Assembly: GCF_051020985.1 (NCBI RefSeq)
Contig: NC_135000.1
Coordinates: 4,795,001 to 4,859,000 of the forward strand
DNA: 64,000 bases
Direction: 5' to 3'
DNA from: Nomia melanderi
Taxonomy: Eukaryota > Arthropoda > Insecta > Hymenoptera > Halictidae
In this document: one piece after another, positions 44,760 through 58,140 of the stretch
How positions within the stretch are numbered: the stretch's first letter is position 1
Layout: each line of letters opens with the position of its first letter
Position numbers and translations under genes: made by a program
The notes under the pieces: generated by a model
Databases searched by the model: none
Told to the model about the DNA's origin: nothing
Seen by the model: the letters and a program-made list of their open reading frames with translations, nothing else

Positions 44760-47195
44760 CCTTGAAACTTTACTTTGAATTAAATTATCTGTGAAGATCA
44801 TCCGTTTCTAGATTAATTTTATTTTTAATTGATTGAAGAATGATTGTTGTTTATAATTATAGTTGATACTATGTTTTGCAGTTAATAGCTCAATGGGAAA
44901 AGAAAAGAATTCAACTGATATTTGATAATGAATATTTATATATTTGAAGATTAATATTCATAGATACGTTTAGAAATTAATATTTAATTTAGAGGATCGA
45001 ATGACAGTTGCATTTTTTCAATTCTGTGTGAAAGTAAAGTAGAGTTAATTTTTTTGTATGTGTTGAAAATTTCATTCTTCCTAAACAAAATGGCCGATCG
45101 CATCGAGTTTCACAAAATGGCGTCGTCGGAATATAGGTCGAACACTAACCTTCTGAGCATCAACTTCCTTCCTCGTTTTTATAGTTCAGCACAGAACATA
45201 AAGAATAAATTGTCCGATAGTTTCAGTCTATTTTGCCGACTGCAAGATTAGAAGTTTCTAGAGGCACAATCGGATATCCGAGGAAGGCGTTACATAAAAC
45301 AGCGTTTGAAACTGCCGCCATTTCCGAGACTCCCTCGGAAGTCCCGGGCGCCAATAAAAATAGTCGTAAAATCTTGATTTTTAAACCTGAGCAAACACTA
45401 TTCCCCGAAGAAAGCGAAAAGAATTTTATTCGACCAGAATACGAGTCTCGTTCGCGGATCAAATTCATCGACGCCATTTTCTGAATGTTCTCGTAATCAA
45501 GCGTTAACCCGTTGCGGCCGAGAATTCTTTAAATTTGCCGTACAAACTAAACCACGCGTCGAAGTCTTAGATACTAGAGAAACAAGAAAGTCACACATTA
45601 ATCTCTGGTTATTTAAATAATTCAATTATTCGCCTGAAATTTTCGATTTCAGATGTCGAAGCTCGAAGCCGCCATTACGTCGGCATTTAATACTAAAGGA
45701 TTCAAGCCTTCGATTGGCCGTTTCTGCACGAAATTTTCTAAAATTCTTTTCATTTTTGTTTTCTAGAGTTGATCGATTTGATAGCCGATACGTCGATCGC
45801 GGCGTTATTTTTCGCGATAGCCGGGGTATCGAGCGGCTACACGCAAGATATCTCGATGATCCCTTGAACTAGAAAGTAATCAAACGGTCCGGCAGAGAAA
45901 AATCCGCGCTCACGAGCCGTGCGAGCGGCGCAACGGCTGCCGGTGCAATTATTATCGCGAAGGAAAATGTCAAAGACGGAAGACGCCTTCTAATAAACCA
46001 GCCAGGCGTCTTTCACTCGAGTTTTCTTGCGGCCGTCGCATTTTTCTGGGATTCAGCAAAACACTCGGACCGATCCAATTAGTCCAGAAATGAGCGTGGG
46101 CCTCTTTGTTCTCCGTTTTTTTTCAATAAAACCCCTGTTTCGCTCGACTCTCTATTCTTCGTTTCTTGTTAAGAATCATTGGTGCTGAATACTTTATCAT
46201 TATACCGCGTTTTAATTGCAAAATGCTTAACTCAGAATACAAACAATGAAATATTCAGTGAATGCTATGCGATTTTATTCAAAATAGAATTGGCAATGAC
46301 AGCCATCTATGGATTCGACTGGATAAAATTATAATCAATTAAAAAGGGAAACTATTTACGAAACAAGTTAATGTAGTTTCTTATTACGTTCTGGTCAATT
46401 GTACCGAACGTTGTATTTACTTATTATCTTAGTTAAACAAAGATTGATTCATTGTTCCATTATAAAACCAATTGCATTCATTGCTGCGTACAAGGGACAA
46501 ATAAAAGAAAGAAAATGGAGGTTTTATATTCTAAAGGTCAAACATACATTTCTTATGTTAACAACATACTTCAACGATTGCTTTTGAAATAAAATAAAGG
46601 ACAATGACGTGAGAAGCTCCAAAACTCATTTGAATAGATTTCCATGTTCCTAATGTTATGAGAATATTCATTATCCTATTCGAAAGAGTGTAGAATGTAA
46701 TTTTCTGGATAGAAGGTTTGCATAAATTTCACAGCTAACGAACGAAATAATTTCAAAATCCGAAAGTTCCATTGTGTTCTTCGAAGTTGCACGTTTCAGG
46801 AACTGAGAAGTTACATTTCCGGATCCGTGCTCGCTTCGTGGAACTCGGCAACAATTGCTATGAATGTTTAGGCGGATGAAGATTCTCGGTCTGAAGACGA
46901 TCGAGACGCTCTAATCATCGTCTGTGCGGCGTTCGAATAAAAATCGCGCCCATCTCCGGTGGAGATGCGGATATGGAAGCCAGCTGATGCGAAAGTGCCC
47001 GTTACAGACGGAGTTTCTACGTAATGCACCGTCCACAACGTGCAAGCAACACGAATGCATCCATTTCTCATTTTTATTCGTCCCAACGACGACTGTTTCG
47101 CGTTTCCATTAGATAGTAATATAAATAATAATTATTCTAATAAAATATGCATGTAATCGAGTGTGTATAGAATTTTCTCTTTTTTCAATCAATTA
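44760..47195. other. Non-coding stretch with GC-richer island
   Basis: The island at about 45080-46130 has ATG-initiated frames of 54 and 83 codons at 45090 and 45233; neither resembles a known protein and neither has a clear donor. The rest is AT-rich. Confidence 0.3.
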
Positions 47196-47390
47196 TTAAT
47201 CCTTTCCACTCGTATATCATGCTGGATATGACAATACAAATTTGTTATAGAACGTTGGAAAATATTCGAAAAAGTACCACACTTTAGAAGATTATGAAAA
47301 TTAAATCTTATAATAATAATAATAAAGAGGATATATATAAAACATTGAAATCTACTGCTGTAAATTACTTTATTTCATTTCGATTTCAAT
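47196..47390. mobile_element. Decayed family A MITE
   Basis: Left end TTAATCCTTTCCACTCG followed by a TATCATGCTGGATATGACA body that matches the copy at 28061. The right end is not clear. Confidence 0.75.
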
Positions 47391-48120
47391 TTCAGCATTC
47401 AAATATTTTCCTAATGAATCATTAATGGTAAAATAATGGTGTTGTTCATGGTTTAGGTATAAGAAATAAACCATTGGGTAAGAGGTTAAGAAACTTTTTC
47501 CGGTGTCAAATATCTTTTGTCCTTGCCCGCGAGCTCGGTGTTTCTCTCGCTTTCTAGTAATTTAAGTGGTTAGAATGCTTTCCTTTATTCGGCGGAAAAT
47601 TAAAGATTGCAACGAGTTCGGAAAATCGACCAAGTTTCTCTTGACCTGGAACTACTATTATTTTGAACAGTTAATGACGTTGGCAGTCATATCGTTCGCA
47701 AACGAATGTAATTAATACAGTAATTCCTGTAATGCAGTGATTTTAAGCGTTCAATGAATTAAGTGTTTAGAAAGTTGCAAATGCGAACGGATGATTGTAA
47801 TGTGAGCCTTTTTTTAAAAATGGTGTAAGTCAATTTTTCATACATTGACAGGTTTAAGGATTGCCGTTCAAGTGAAGCTAAAAATATTGGTAAATGTTCA
47901 TCAATTCGGATAACGTTTATAAAACTTGTTAAATTTCAGTGTGCAATCATGATTAACGAAATTGTTAAAGGAAATAAACCATTTTGTAGCTACAAATGGA
48001 CTTATTGCACTTCCAAAGAAAATATTTTACAGTGAGATTTCTCCTGATTAATTTATGAGGATATTGTACGTTATCGATTACGTAATGGTAAATTAAAAAA
48101 GGACATCTACATCTCATTAA
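47391..48120. other. Non-coding AT-rich stretch
   Basis: I see no gene. Confidence 0.4.
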
Positions 48121-48149
48121 AATTACCACTTACTAATTTTTTCCAAAGA

Positions 48150-48250
48150 TTGCTCAAAAATGGACTTATACCACTTACAAAAAATGGCTCAAAAATGGAC
48201 CTATACCACTTTAAGAAAGCAAAAGCTCAAAAATGGACTTACACCACTTT
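48150..48250. repeat. Short tandem repeat, about 35-bp unit
   Basis: Three units of CTCAAAAATGGACTTATACC followed by ACTT and an A-rich spacer. Confidence 0.75.
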
Positions 48251-49502
48251 AAAAAACGTCTCACGTTTCTTCTTCCCAGTTACCAGCACAACAAATCGGA
48301 AGACTCCAAAACAGAAATAACTTCCAGAAAAATACTCGACAATAATAAAAGAATTCGACAAACAAGCGAGTCCGATAATATTCGAACGCATCGTACAAAG
48401 CCACGGGAATCTCAGTAATGTTAAAGGGATCAACAGGAAGCCACGAAATAAACCAAACATTAATTTCGTGGGGTATGCGTCGAGCAGAACGGGAAAAAGC
48501 CGAGAAATCCATAAATGAATTCCCTCGGAACCGCGAGTGTCCGGCGATAAATTAAACGAACCGAAACGAACAATTCGATTTCCTTCGAATTCCGCGGCAT
48601 TATCCCCGACACGAAGGGAACCGGCGGCCGTGGCATCGAATTCGCAGCCGCTCGTCGCGTTCCCAGGATGCTGAGCATTCCCCGTTCAAGTGTTTACGAT
48701 TGTGCAGTTAGTCCGCGACGGGATGCGAAAATCGTGCACGCACGCCATGGCACCGGGACACATTTCCACGGTTTTCGTGCAATCATCCGTGTCAAGCTGT
48801 CACGCAGCCTGCACGTCCGCGCGATTAAAGGGGAAACCGCGTTTCCTCGCGGAAGCGAGGAAACGGAAAGTGCACAGGCGTCGGATCGAATTTTTTCTTC
48901 GCACGGTAATCCGACAATTTACTGCGTAATCACGGTCACATGTCTGGCGTCAAAACGTAGCGAATCAGTGGAATACCCGTTATCAGCGATGATAACGTGC
49001 GAACGCGACGGAAAGAAATTAATGAACATAAAGGGTTGACGGTGGAATTTCGAAAAATTTTTCTTTTTCTTGGAGCATTGGAAATTCGGGAAATTATGCA
49101 AGTTTGTGCGGAAGTAGAGTAAGTCGAGCTTAACAATAAGAAAATTGCTATTGAATGAAAATATTCAGTAACGCGAGAAGCTAATAGTATAATATGAGCA
49201 CTGTAATACCAAAACATTAATAATTATTTCTAATGCTATTTTCCTGTATTATAAAGCAATGAATCTTACTGATAGTGAAAAATGTTTTAAATTACACTAT
49301 TATCTAGCTACAATGTACACTTAGAATTATATTACTTTAGTTATAACCTAATACTCCAGTTATAATTACTTTATTCCACTTCTAATCTAATATTCTACTA
49401 ACAATCATATTATCCTAGCTCTAACCAAATATTCTGATCAAATCTCTATTATTTTACTTCTAACCTACCATTCTAATTACAATTACCTCACTACTCATCC
49501 TA
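48251..49502. other. GC-rich block then AT-rich repeats
   Basis: 48260-48960 is CpG-rich with overlapping open frames on both strands and no domain. About 49300-49500 is a degenerate pyrimidine/A-rich repeat (CTAATATTCTA-like, unit about 30 bp). Confidence 0.35.
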
Positions 49503-49745
49503 TTAACCTATTGCCCTACAATGTCTGAGACTCGTGAAGATTTCAAATAGAATTTAACAAGCACAAATATTACTCAATTACTTACTTCTAATTAGATGTT
49601 ATTCTTCTATTAGCAATGATTCTATCGTAGAACATATGTAGACATAGAATATACCTAGAATTTTGCTCTTTTTTCAATAAATTATTACTGACAAAGTTGT
49701 TGCATCGATCACAGTTAGAAAATAAATCACAGGGCGAGGGATTAA
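49503..49745. mobile_element. Family C MITE
   Basis: 243 bp. Left end TTAACCTATTGCCCTAC then TGAGACTCGTGAAGATTTC, right end CAGGGCGAGGGATTAA. Confidence 0.8.
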
Positions 49746-50428
49746 ACATCTTTATTCAACGTCAATCATCTACACTTATTCCCAACCAATTCCAAAGTGT
49801 CAAACACCAGTGATCTCCAAACCAGTCAAAACACGATCAAAATAATGAGTAAAATTGTGTTAATTGGATACTGCTCAGCGTACCGCGTAAGAAACAGCAA
49901 AGGATAATCGTGTGTTCCAGCTGTGGTTTCGTTAAGTCACGTATCAAATCACCTTGTACCCTGCAGCTGCACGCGTGGAACCGGGAATCGTACCGTGAAT
50001 AATTTTCGCAGCGGATAGACTCGACGCAGACGAGTCGAATTCGTTTCGCAAGGGTCCGTCGACGCATGACGGGTCGGGAACGGGATTCCGTCTTGCTCCA
50101 ATGATCCCCCGCCGCGATTCGCGGTATTCCGTCGGGATCGAATAATCCTTTCGCAGCCGGGACTCGTTCTCGCGTGATAACTCCGCTGCCAGCGGAGCGC
50201 TGTGGACACGGACCGAGCGACGAACTTCCTGCGTCTGAGATGGTTCGCACGCGAAGGTCTTCGCGTTCGCTAGCGATGGGTCTTTCGACGGTTCGAGTCT
50301 GAATCTGGACAGTTGGTGTTTGAGATGAAGTTAGGTGGAGTTTCGAGAGAATTTGAGGGTACCAGTGATTGTCAGGCTTTTGGTTTGGTGAAGTTTGAGG
50401 CTGTTCCTTTGGTAGTTTCAAGTTGTAA
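49746..50428. other. GC-rich block, no gene recognised
   Basis: A 194-codon minus-strand open frame (49837-50421) starts inside the neighbouring repeat and shows no domain; treated as composition-driven. Confidence 0.35.
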
Positions 50429-50720
50429 CAGGTTTGGAAGAGTTTGAAGTTGTGCGGGGTTTGGAAGAGTTTGAAGTTTTGCTGATTTTGGAAGAGTTTG
50501 AAGTTTTACTAGATTTGAAAAGGTTTGAAGTTGTGCGGGGTTTGGAAGAGTTTGAAGTTTTGCTGAGTTTGGAAGAGTTTCAAGTTGTACCAGGTTTGGA
50601 AGAGTTTGAAGTTTTGCTGAGTTTGGAAGAGTTTGAAGTTTTGCTGAGTTTGGAAGAGTTTGAAGTGGTGCTAGGTTAGGAAGAGTTTGAAGTTTTGCTG
50701 AGTTTGGAAGAGTTTGAAAT
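50429..50720. repeat. 27-bp minisatellite
   Basis: About ten units of TTTGGAAGAGTTTGAAGTTT plus seven variable bases. Because the unit is nine codons long, it stays open in one frame and spells a repeated E-E-F-E-V-L-L-S-L peptide over 81 codons; there is no sign that this is translated. Confidence 0.92.
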
Positions 50721-50739
50721 GAATTTTAATTGATTTTTG

Positions 50740-51010
50740 GGACTAGGTTTGAACTAGATTTTGAACTAGATTGTTAGATTGTTAGACTAATTTTTGAAGT
50801 AATTATTTCACTAATTATTGAGCTAATTATTGGCCTAGCTTTTAGACTAATTGTAAAACTGACTTTTGGACTAATACTACATTAATTTTTAGACTAATTA
50901 TTATATTAACGTTTAGTCTAACTAGTGGACTAACTTTTAGATTCACTTTTACACTAACTTTTGGATTAACTTTTAAACTAACTTTTGTACTCATTTTTGC
51001 ACTAGATTCT
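50740..51010. repeat. Degenerate short repeat (ACTAA-TTTTTAG type)
   Basis: Loose tandem units of about 16-18 bases such as GACTAATTTTTGAA and GACTAACTTTTAGA, continuing from the 27-bp array. Confidence 0.7.
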
Positions 51011-53689
51011 AAACTACCTTACACTAAATAAACACCAAACTCTGCGTTAAATTATACTGTATTCTCAATTATAAATTATTCAATATTCCAGTGTTTACCC
51101 AATTTGATCCGCAATCTAGACCACGATTGCCCCTATATACTCTACGCAAGATCCCATAGAATTTCACTAAAGGAAACACCGACAATTCAAACAAAAATGT
51201 CAAACAATTAGCAATCTATCATCTACCCTCATTCTCTATCTGTTTATTCTGCAGAGACTATAAACAGTGTAATCGAACAGCAAAGTACGTTCAAATATTT
51301 ATCGTCCAGCGTAAATTCGGACGCGCTCGTGCCGCTCGGTTACCCATCACTATTTCACGGATCGGATGATCGTGCGGGAAACGGCGGTACGTGCCAGGAT
51401 GATTGGAATAAAATTGAAGACGCGGTTCGGGACCATTTGTCACGATCGTTAGAAATCGTCGGCCGGGTGTAGAAAATTGCCGGCTTCGATTTAGCACCTC
51501 ACGCTCGCGCGGAAGAGGGGAGTATCCGCGGATTGTTCCTGGTGCGAATATCTTCGGAAACATCTGCGGAGGAAAGTTCGCGTCTTGCAACGGTGCACAT
51601 TGTAAATCATAATCATGAATCTTTAATTACGGACGATTGCCGCGTGAGAACAATGAGACGGTGTTCTACGGTTTCTTCGAAAAAGAAACACCTCTTGTAT
51701 AGAGAACTATGTAAATTCAATCTAAAGTGCAGTAATTTAAATTTAACTTTCGACTAAATTTATCTTCAGTGATCGTCGAAATTTAACGAAGCATTTTTCA
51801 AGAAATTGCGTGCTTGTTTTCCAGTTTTCTTCAAGGATGTTGTTGAGCTGTTGTTTTATTGTGTGAGTGATGTGTTTGTTAAATATTAAGATCGTTAGGG
51901 TTTTACTTCTTAAATGTTCAGATCATAAATATTTTATTTTGTAAATATCAAAAATGTTAAAATTGAACTATCAATTTTCCATTTTCGACTCTTGTTTATC
52001 CATTAATCGACTTTCAACTTTTGATTATCGATTAACCCATTTTTGACTTTCAATTGATCAAGTTTCAAGTTTCGTTTAATCGATTTTCAATTAATCAATT
52101 CTCGAGTTACGATCAACGAATCTCCAAGTTTCAAATAATCAATTTTCGAGTCACGATTAACCCATTTTTGACTTTCGAATAATCAATTTTCGATTAATTA
52201 ATTTTCTAGTTTCAATTCTCGATGATTATTAACCGTCACTTATCTTCAAACTGCGAATATCTATGCATCTACAACATTTCCACAGAACCGCGATGCGTCG
52301 AGAAACTCCAGGATCCTCTCGCGACAAACGGAACCGTATTTTCTCCCCGTCGACTTCCTTTCCTCGGAAGATTCGAAAGGAAGCGCGGGAAACGAAGGAT
52401 GGTCTCGAAAGTTCCGAGCGGCCTGCGGAGAACCGCATTCCATTCTAATCTCCCGGCAGGACGTTGATCATCCAACGTTATCGGGGATAATCAGAAAACA
52501 CCGAGTGAACTGTTAATGAATTCCGCCCGTTCTTTTCTTCTGCTGTCCGCGAAAAAACGATCGCGGGCATAACCGAGCCCGATAATCGAATGAAAGGAAC
52601 TCGGATCGAGAACTGGTTTGCGATACCCGCGCGCGGAAAGTATTTAAACTTCGCTTAATCGGCTAGTGTTCCCTTTCAGCGAGGAAATTGTATCGAATGT
52701 CTTTCGCGATGTGCAAACCCAAGCTTCCATGTCCTTCTGCATACGCTCAACGAGATAATAATAAGACTCGATCGTAAAGCAACAAAAATTCAACATTTGT
52801 GTCTAATGATAGACAAATGATAGTTAAAGATACCACATTTACGCTTTAACAAATTTAAAATCCATCCCTTGGATCTGGTAATAAACAAACGATCCCTATT
52901 GTTTCAAACAGATGAAACCAAAACTTCATGAAACGAGATATTCCATGGAAACAATGCACGAAATACGAATAACCACATAAAATTTGTATTATCCAATGCA
53001 AAGAACACTACGTCTACACTTTAACAAACTCAGATAATCCTTAATACACTACTCTGAACTTTGTTATGCCCACTTTCAACGTTTCTCGCGAGAAATTCCG
53101 CGAATTCGGCTCGCGAGGAATAAAATACACGCCACGCCACTTAAAAGTTTCTAATGGCGGGGAACGTTTGAAAATTCGATGACATAAGGATTTTTATCAA
53201 GACGTCGTTTGTGCTCACTTTCTATCGGTAACTGACGAGTTATTGGACTGTCATGGCGGAAGAGCGGAGGAAACGGGGCGCCATTAACACGGTCGTGGGA
53301 CCATGAACGACCTCGAACTTGCGAAACACCGTGAGGCGTTCTTGATCGACCGATTGCAATGATTTACGGTGGCGACACGATGAGCCCTGGGACCGCTCCG
53401 TTCCCCGCGTAGTACGCCTACGTTGGTAGTAGACAGAGGCTTGTCTCCGGAGAAAGTCCGTGCACTTGCCTCCTAACTGCGCCCGTAGAGCCGACGCTTT
53501 TTCCTCGCGGAGCGGCGCGAGCGCACCACGAAAATCTGCATTGTAAAGCGGAGATCCCGGACGAGTCTGGTTAACTTTGATTAATAAACCGGCGATTTTT
53601 GCTCGAGGATTTATAAGGGAACGAAGAGGCGGTTTATCAGACCGCGGGTTTTATGCAGCTGCAGTTGAAGCGTGGATCGGGGAAATTGT
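51011..53689. other. Alternating AT-rich DNA and GC-rich blocks
   Basis: GC-rich blocks at about 51290-51540, 52230-52640 and 53050-53600 hold overlapping short frames on both strands without domains. About 51980-52210 is a degenerate repeat of CGATTTTCAA/TTAATCAA type. Confidence 0.35.
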
Positions 53690-53880
53690 ATTTGCAAATT
53701 GTAGTGTGAAATTGAATTAATGAGTTGAGTTTGAGAATTAAGTTTAAGAATTGAGTTGAGGAATTGAGTTAAGAAATTGAGTTGAATAATTGAATTAAAG
53801 AATTGAATTGAAGAATTGAGAAGTAACATTAAATTGAAACATTGAATTGAAACATTGAAATAAAGAAAATGGAAATTATT
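53690..53880. repeat. GAATTGAGTT-type short tandem repeat
   Basis: Units of about 14-16 bases (AATTGAGTTGAGAATTAAG-like), grading into ACATTGAAATAAAG. It creates a spurious minus-strand open frame. Confidence 0.85.
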
Positions 53881-54300
53881 TACAAAGTACAAATATTCTA
53901 AATAATAAAGAAAATTGTATTGGGGATTTATAAACGAAATTGTAATACTATTATTAAATAGAAGATTGTTTTCTACTTTGTTATTTAGTGACAATTAAGA
54001 TACTGTTTACAAGTAATTTCTATCGATTTCAACGAAGGAAATCAATGGAGTATTTCAGTTGATCATGCAAAACAATCTCATCAATTGATTCGAATCACAA
54101 AAGATCGACACCAGCATTCGAAACCGTGCTTCGAAAGTGAGTTTCCTCTTCCTGTTAGCCAATACGCCGAAAAATTCGTCGACAGCGTGTCGCGCCGCCA
54201 TTTATGGAACGCTCGACCATTTGCCTCGCATTGCCGCGTGTTTCGAATTCGAATTGCGTCGTGCGGCAAATGGAAATTTCGATTGTGATCCAACACATCT
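53881..54300. other. Non-coding stretch
   Basis: Short GC-richer part at 54080-54290 with open frames on both strands; no domain. Confidence 0.35.
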
Positions 54301-54600
54301 ATTTCAGTATTCACAACATAAAAATCATCGAAATTCAAAGGACAAAATTTACAATTTTGATATTTGAAAGGACTAAATTAAAAACTTTTACATTGAAAGC
54401 ATCAAATTTACAGCTTTGATATGTAAAAGACTAAATTCACAATTTTTAAATTGAAACCACTGAATTAATAATTTTGAAATTGAAAGCAATGAACTTATAA
54501 TTTTGAAATTTAAACCACCTAATTAATCATTTTCAAATTGAAAGCACTAAATAAATAACTTCAAAACCTAAGGCACTAAATTAAAAACTTAACAATTTTA
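54301..54600. repeat. Degenerate tandem repeat, about 33-bp unit
   Basis: Repeated AATTTTGAAATTGAAAGCA and ACTAAATTAA blocks, about nine units. Confidence 0.75.
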
Positions 54601-56071
54601 ATATTGTTATTTAATATTTAATATTAACAATAATATTAACCAGTACCAATACTATTATCTTATTTCTGGTGTTAAGAAATTTATTATCCAAGAGAATGCA
54701 ACCCTATTCGATCATAATATTGCTGAATCCTCCACTTCGTCGGAGTCATCACTTTTTTTATCGACGCAACGTCGATTCGTTTCGCTGAAAAAATCATCGA
54801 GGTTATCCGTGAAATCGGAATCATACGGAAACATTATGTCCTGCGATTCCGCGTACGTTGCTCAATTCTCCGCGAGCAATTTACGCTTCTTCCCGACAAA
54901 TATTCACGGTATTTGCGAAACAATAATTTATAGTGAGCAGACAACAGTCGTCATCGCTGATCCCATCGCTAGATTTATTGTCCGTTCTGGCCGGAAGATC
55001 GGAACAATACCTTTTGTTCCGAAAATCTAGGCAACAGGAAATATTCTAGATGACAGTGCGAGATTTAGATGAAAAATCGATGGGTCGATGAAAGCGTATA
55101 GTTAAAATGAATTGTTTTCAAAGAAAGAGCACTCTAATCAATGATATTTATTAAATTGATGCAAAAGTTTCGATATATTTTCATAACAAATAACAAGAAT
55201 TGTTTTCCAAACCTTTTTATTGACTTAACCTATTATATTATTTCCACTGGTCACTATTATCATTGTAAAAATCTGATTTTAAAGAGAAAAATGAATTCTC
55301 TATTTTCACTTGCTCCAGAAAACATAAATATTCCCTCAACAACGCAATAATCCTTTAGAATCGGTGAAATAAATCTGTTTACCTTTCCAATTAATTTTAT
55401 TCCTCTAATATCGAGTGCTGAAACTGACTGCCACAATCACCGTCTGCAGCAATCACTCTGAAGACTGTCCCTGACACTGGCAGTGCTAGACGCATTGCAT
55501 AACCAAGGAAATTTCCCCGGATTTTTTCGTTTCAACGGCAATTGCTAATGTTGATCGTGAACCAGTATTTCGAATCAGTGATAGTAACAGCCGAGTGGTA
55601 AATAAATAGATAATTTAGTACGAGAATATCAATGAACGTCAGACTACTAAAAACTTTGTGCGTCTAGATATCAAGTTTTCACACTGTAACATTATTGGCT
55701 ATTTCATTAATTTATTCAACGAGTTCGAGGATGTTGATGAATATTCAAATATTAGGAATATGATTTGACTGGAAATGAAATTTCTCTTTTCGAAAATTTC
55801 TAGTGGATTCGCTTGTTGATTAAATCATTCGAATAAATTAAATAGTTGCAATGTTATTTTTCTTATTGTTTATTTTTAAGTGAAATAATTCGTGTGTAGT
55901 GCTGTGAACACTACCAATATCAATGACTGAAAGGCTTGCTTCTGTACCATTGACATTTCAATGTCAAACCTTGCCCTGGACCTATCCCTACCCGAGTTAA
56001 CTGTACTACTATTAGAATTGCTGGCATTCCTGAATGGTAGCTGTCTAGACACTGGCTAGACTCAATGTCCT
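54601..56071. other. Non-coding stretch
   Basis: AT-rich, no exon supported. Confidence 0.4.
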
Positions 56072-56301
56072 TTAACCCTTTGCGCTCCTTTGTTGTGCGT
56101 GACTCGACACAATTTTATTCACAGGTGTGATTCTTTGTCAAGGTACTTTTAAAATAGATTATATTATTATGTTATTTTCAATATTATTAGTAACAAGAAT
56201 CGTTTACACTGCTTTCTACAAACTAACTGTTTTTACAAATGCATTTCAAATAAAATATCGTAATAATATTAAGTTATCGAGGAAAAAATGCAAAGGGTTA
56301 A
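56072..56301. mobile_element. TTAA-type MITE
   Basis: 230 bp. Ends TTAACCCTTTGCGCTCC and AATGCAAAGGGTTAA. Confidence 0.8.
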
Positions 56302-56376
56302 CTGTCATTGATTATATAGAGAAAATACTGTATCTTCTTAATGTCAATTGTCATTTAAGGAAATACAACCTAAATG

Positions 56377-56600
56377 AAAATAACAGTGTACGGTATTCAT
56401 TCAAACAACAATGCAACATTAATGAACATAAGGTTGATATTAGAAGACTGTCATTCAATTTGCAGTATTAGCAAAATAAAAATGACTGTGTATTTATAAT
56501 ATTAATTGTGACTATCATTTATTTCTATTTCAATGTTTCCTTCAATATTTTATTTCAATGCCTTATTCAATATTTTATTTCAATTTCAAATTCAATTTCA
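56377..56600. repeat. Segmental duplicate, copy 1
   Basis: Aligns with 57701-57910 over more than 200 bases, including AAGGTTGATATTAGAAGACT and the following TATTTCAATGT repeat. The copies are 1.32 kb apart in the same orientation. Confidence 0.88.
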
Positions 56601-57024
56601 ATATATACATTTAATTTCAATTTATCCATTAATTTCAAGGTTTTCAACATTTAATTTCAATTTATTCGTCAATTTTAATGTCTTCAACATTGTTGCACTC
56701 GAAAGTGATTTGTTGTTACAGTTGATTTTCTTGGAATTAGATTGGTGTTAGGGGTTGTTCAGAATGTTGTCTGATGAACTTCATCGCAAATATATTTTTT
56801 GGAATTGCTTTAATGTTGTTCATTTGACGGAAGAAACAGGAATGCTGTAGTTAGTGGGAATGTTTGTGTCTTTGCAGTTATATTATAGGAATATTCAACA
56901 TTGTCTGACGAGACAAAGACGACATTCTATGAAATTAACTCAAAGAGAAATCACAAGTGAAACGAGGAACAAGGCTGTTTTAACGCAATTTTTCACATAT
57001 TGATGCATTATGCAAACATCGATG

Positions 57025-57242
57025 TTAACTCTATAACTACCGAGCAGTTAAATTGACTTGTCTATAGGAGTTCGAAGAGTGCATCTATTGCGACTTTAAT
57101 TAATTTACAATTCAGTTTGCGTATTGCTAAATCAATGTCTGTAATAATTTCTCAGAGAAACAGCTGTTGTCTGTTTAATAATTGCAAAAGGAAGAAATCA
57201 GTAATGTGTCATTTTAACCCTGTCTGGTAGTTTTAGTGTTAA
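57025..57242. mobile_element. TTAA-type MITE, foldback family, one arm deleted
   Basis: 218 bp. Ends TTAACTCTATAACTACC and GGTAGTTTTAGTGTTAA. Retains GTTCGAAGAGTGCATCTATT from the foldback core. Confidence 0.85.
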
Positions 57243-57700
57243 ATATCTAATTTTATGGTTTTATTACATCGAATCTAGTGGTGACTGACAGTGACCTCTC
57301 GAGTGCAAAGAGTTAATAATTCTTAAATTTGATTTAAATACTCCTCAATGGATAAGACGAAGTCAACTAAGTAGACTGTGAAATTTCATTCATTAAGTTC
57401 ACAATGATCTTCGAGGAAGATAATGGAATTATTAATGCAGGAAATAATAACTTATATAAAAATGTCTAGTAATAATTTCTATTAACGATCTCCATCTCTA
57501 ATGATTGAATGTATCGTGGCAAGACTGAATAATGAATAATTAAATATTTCAGACTGCACGCAGAGATAGCGTTGCATCGCAAATCATTTGATAAATAAGG
57601 AAGTGTTTAATTAAGGAACGTGGTGTGCTGAGCTGAGAGAGTATCGAAACTAATTGCAGCTGGGATTTACTATCGATCTACTCGAGATTTTTGGTAAATT

Positions 57701-57910
57701 AAAATAACAGTGTACAGCATTCATTAAAACAATAATGCAACATTAAAAGAACATAAGGTTAATATTAGAAGACTATCACTTAATTTGAAGTATTAGCAAA
57801 ATAAAAATAACCATGTATTTATAATATTAATTGTGACAATGATTTATTTCTATTTCAATGTTTTATTCAATATTTTATTTCAATTTCCATTTCAATTCCA
57901 ATATCTTATT
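57701..57910. repeat. Segmental duplicate, copy 2
   Basis: Second copy of the block at 56377-56600; flows into the (TTTCAA) array. Confidence 0.88.
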
Positions 57911-58140
57911 CAATATTTTATTTCAATTTCAACTTCAATTCCAATGTTTTCAACATTTCATTTCAATTTCCACTTCAATTCCAACATCTTCAACATTTCA
58001 TTTCAATTGCTACTTGAATTTCAACGTTTCATTTAATATTTTATTGCAATCCCTACTTCAATTCGAATGTTGTATTCAACATTCCACTTCAATTCCTACT
58101 TCAACATCAAGGTCCCCAACATCTCATTCCAATTCCTACC
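57840..58140. repeat. ATTTCAATTTC-type short tandem repeat
   Basis: Units of about 12-18 bases, Phe/Asn/Ile-coding in one frame by composition only. A similar tract is at 56520-56680. Confidence 0.85.

Noticed and set aside
45090..45484. Two consecutive small plus-strand frames starting at ATG 45090 and near 45233
   Set aside because: Good start context for the first, but no resemblance to proteins and no donor or acceptor joining them; GC-rich island.
49837..50421. 194-codon open frame on the minus strand, the longest in the right half
   Set aside because: Begins in the minisatellite-like flank and crosses a GC-rich block that is open on other frames too; no recognisable motif or codon pattern.
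50434..50679. Repeat protein of E-E-F-E-V units
   Set aside because: It is the 27-bp minisatellite read in frame; kept only as a low-interest observation.
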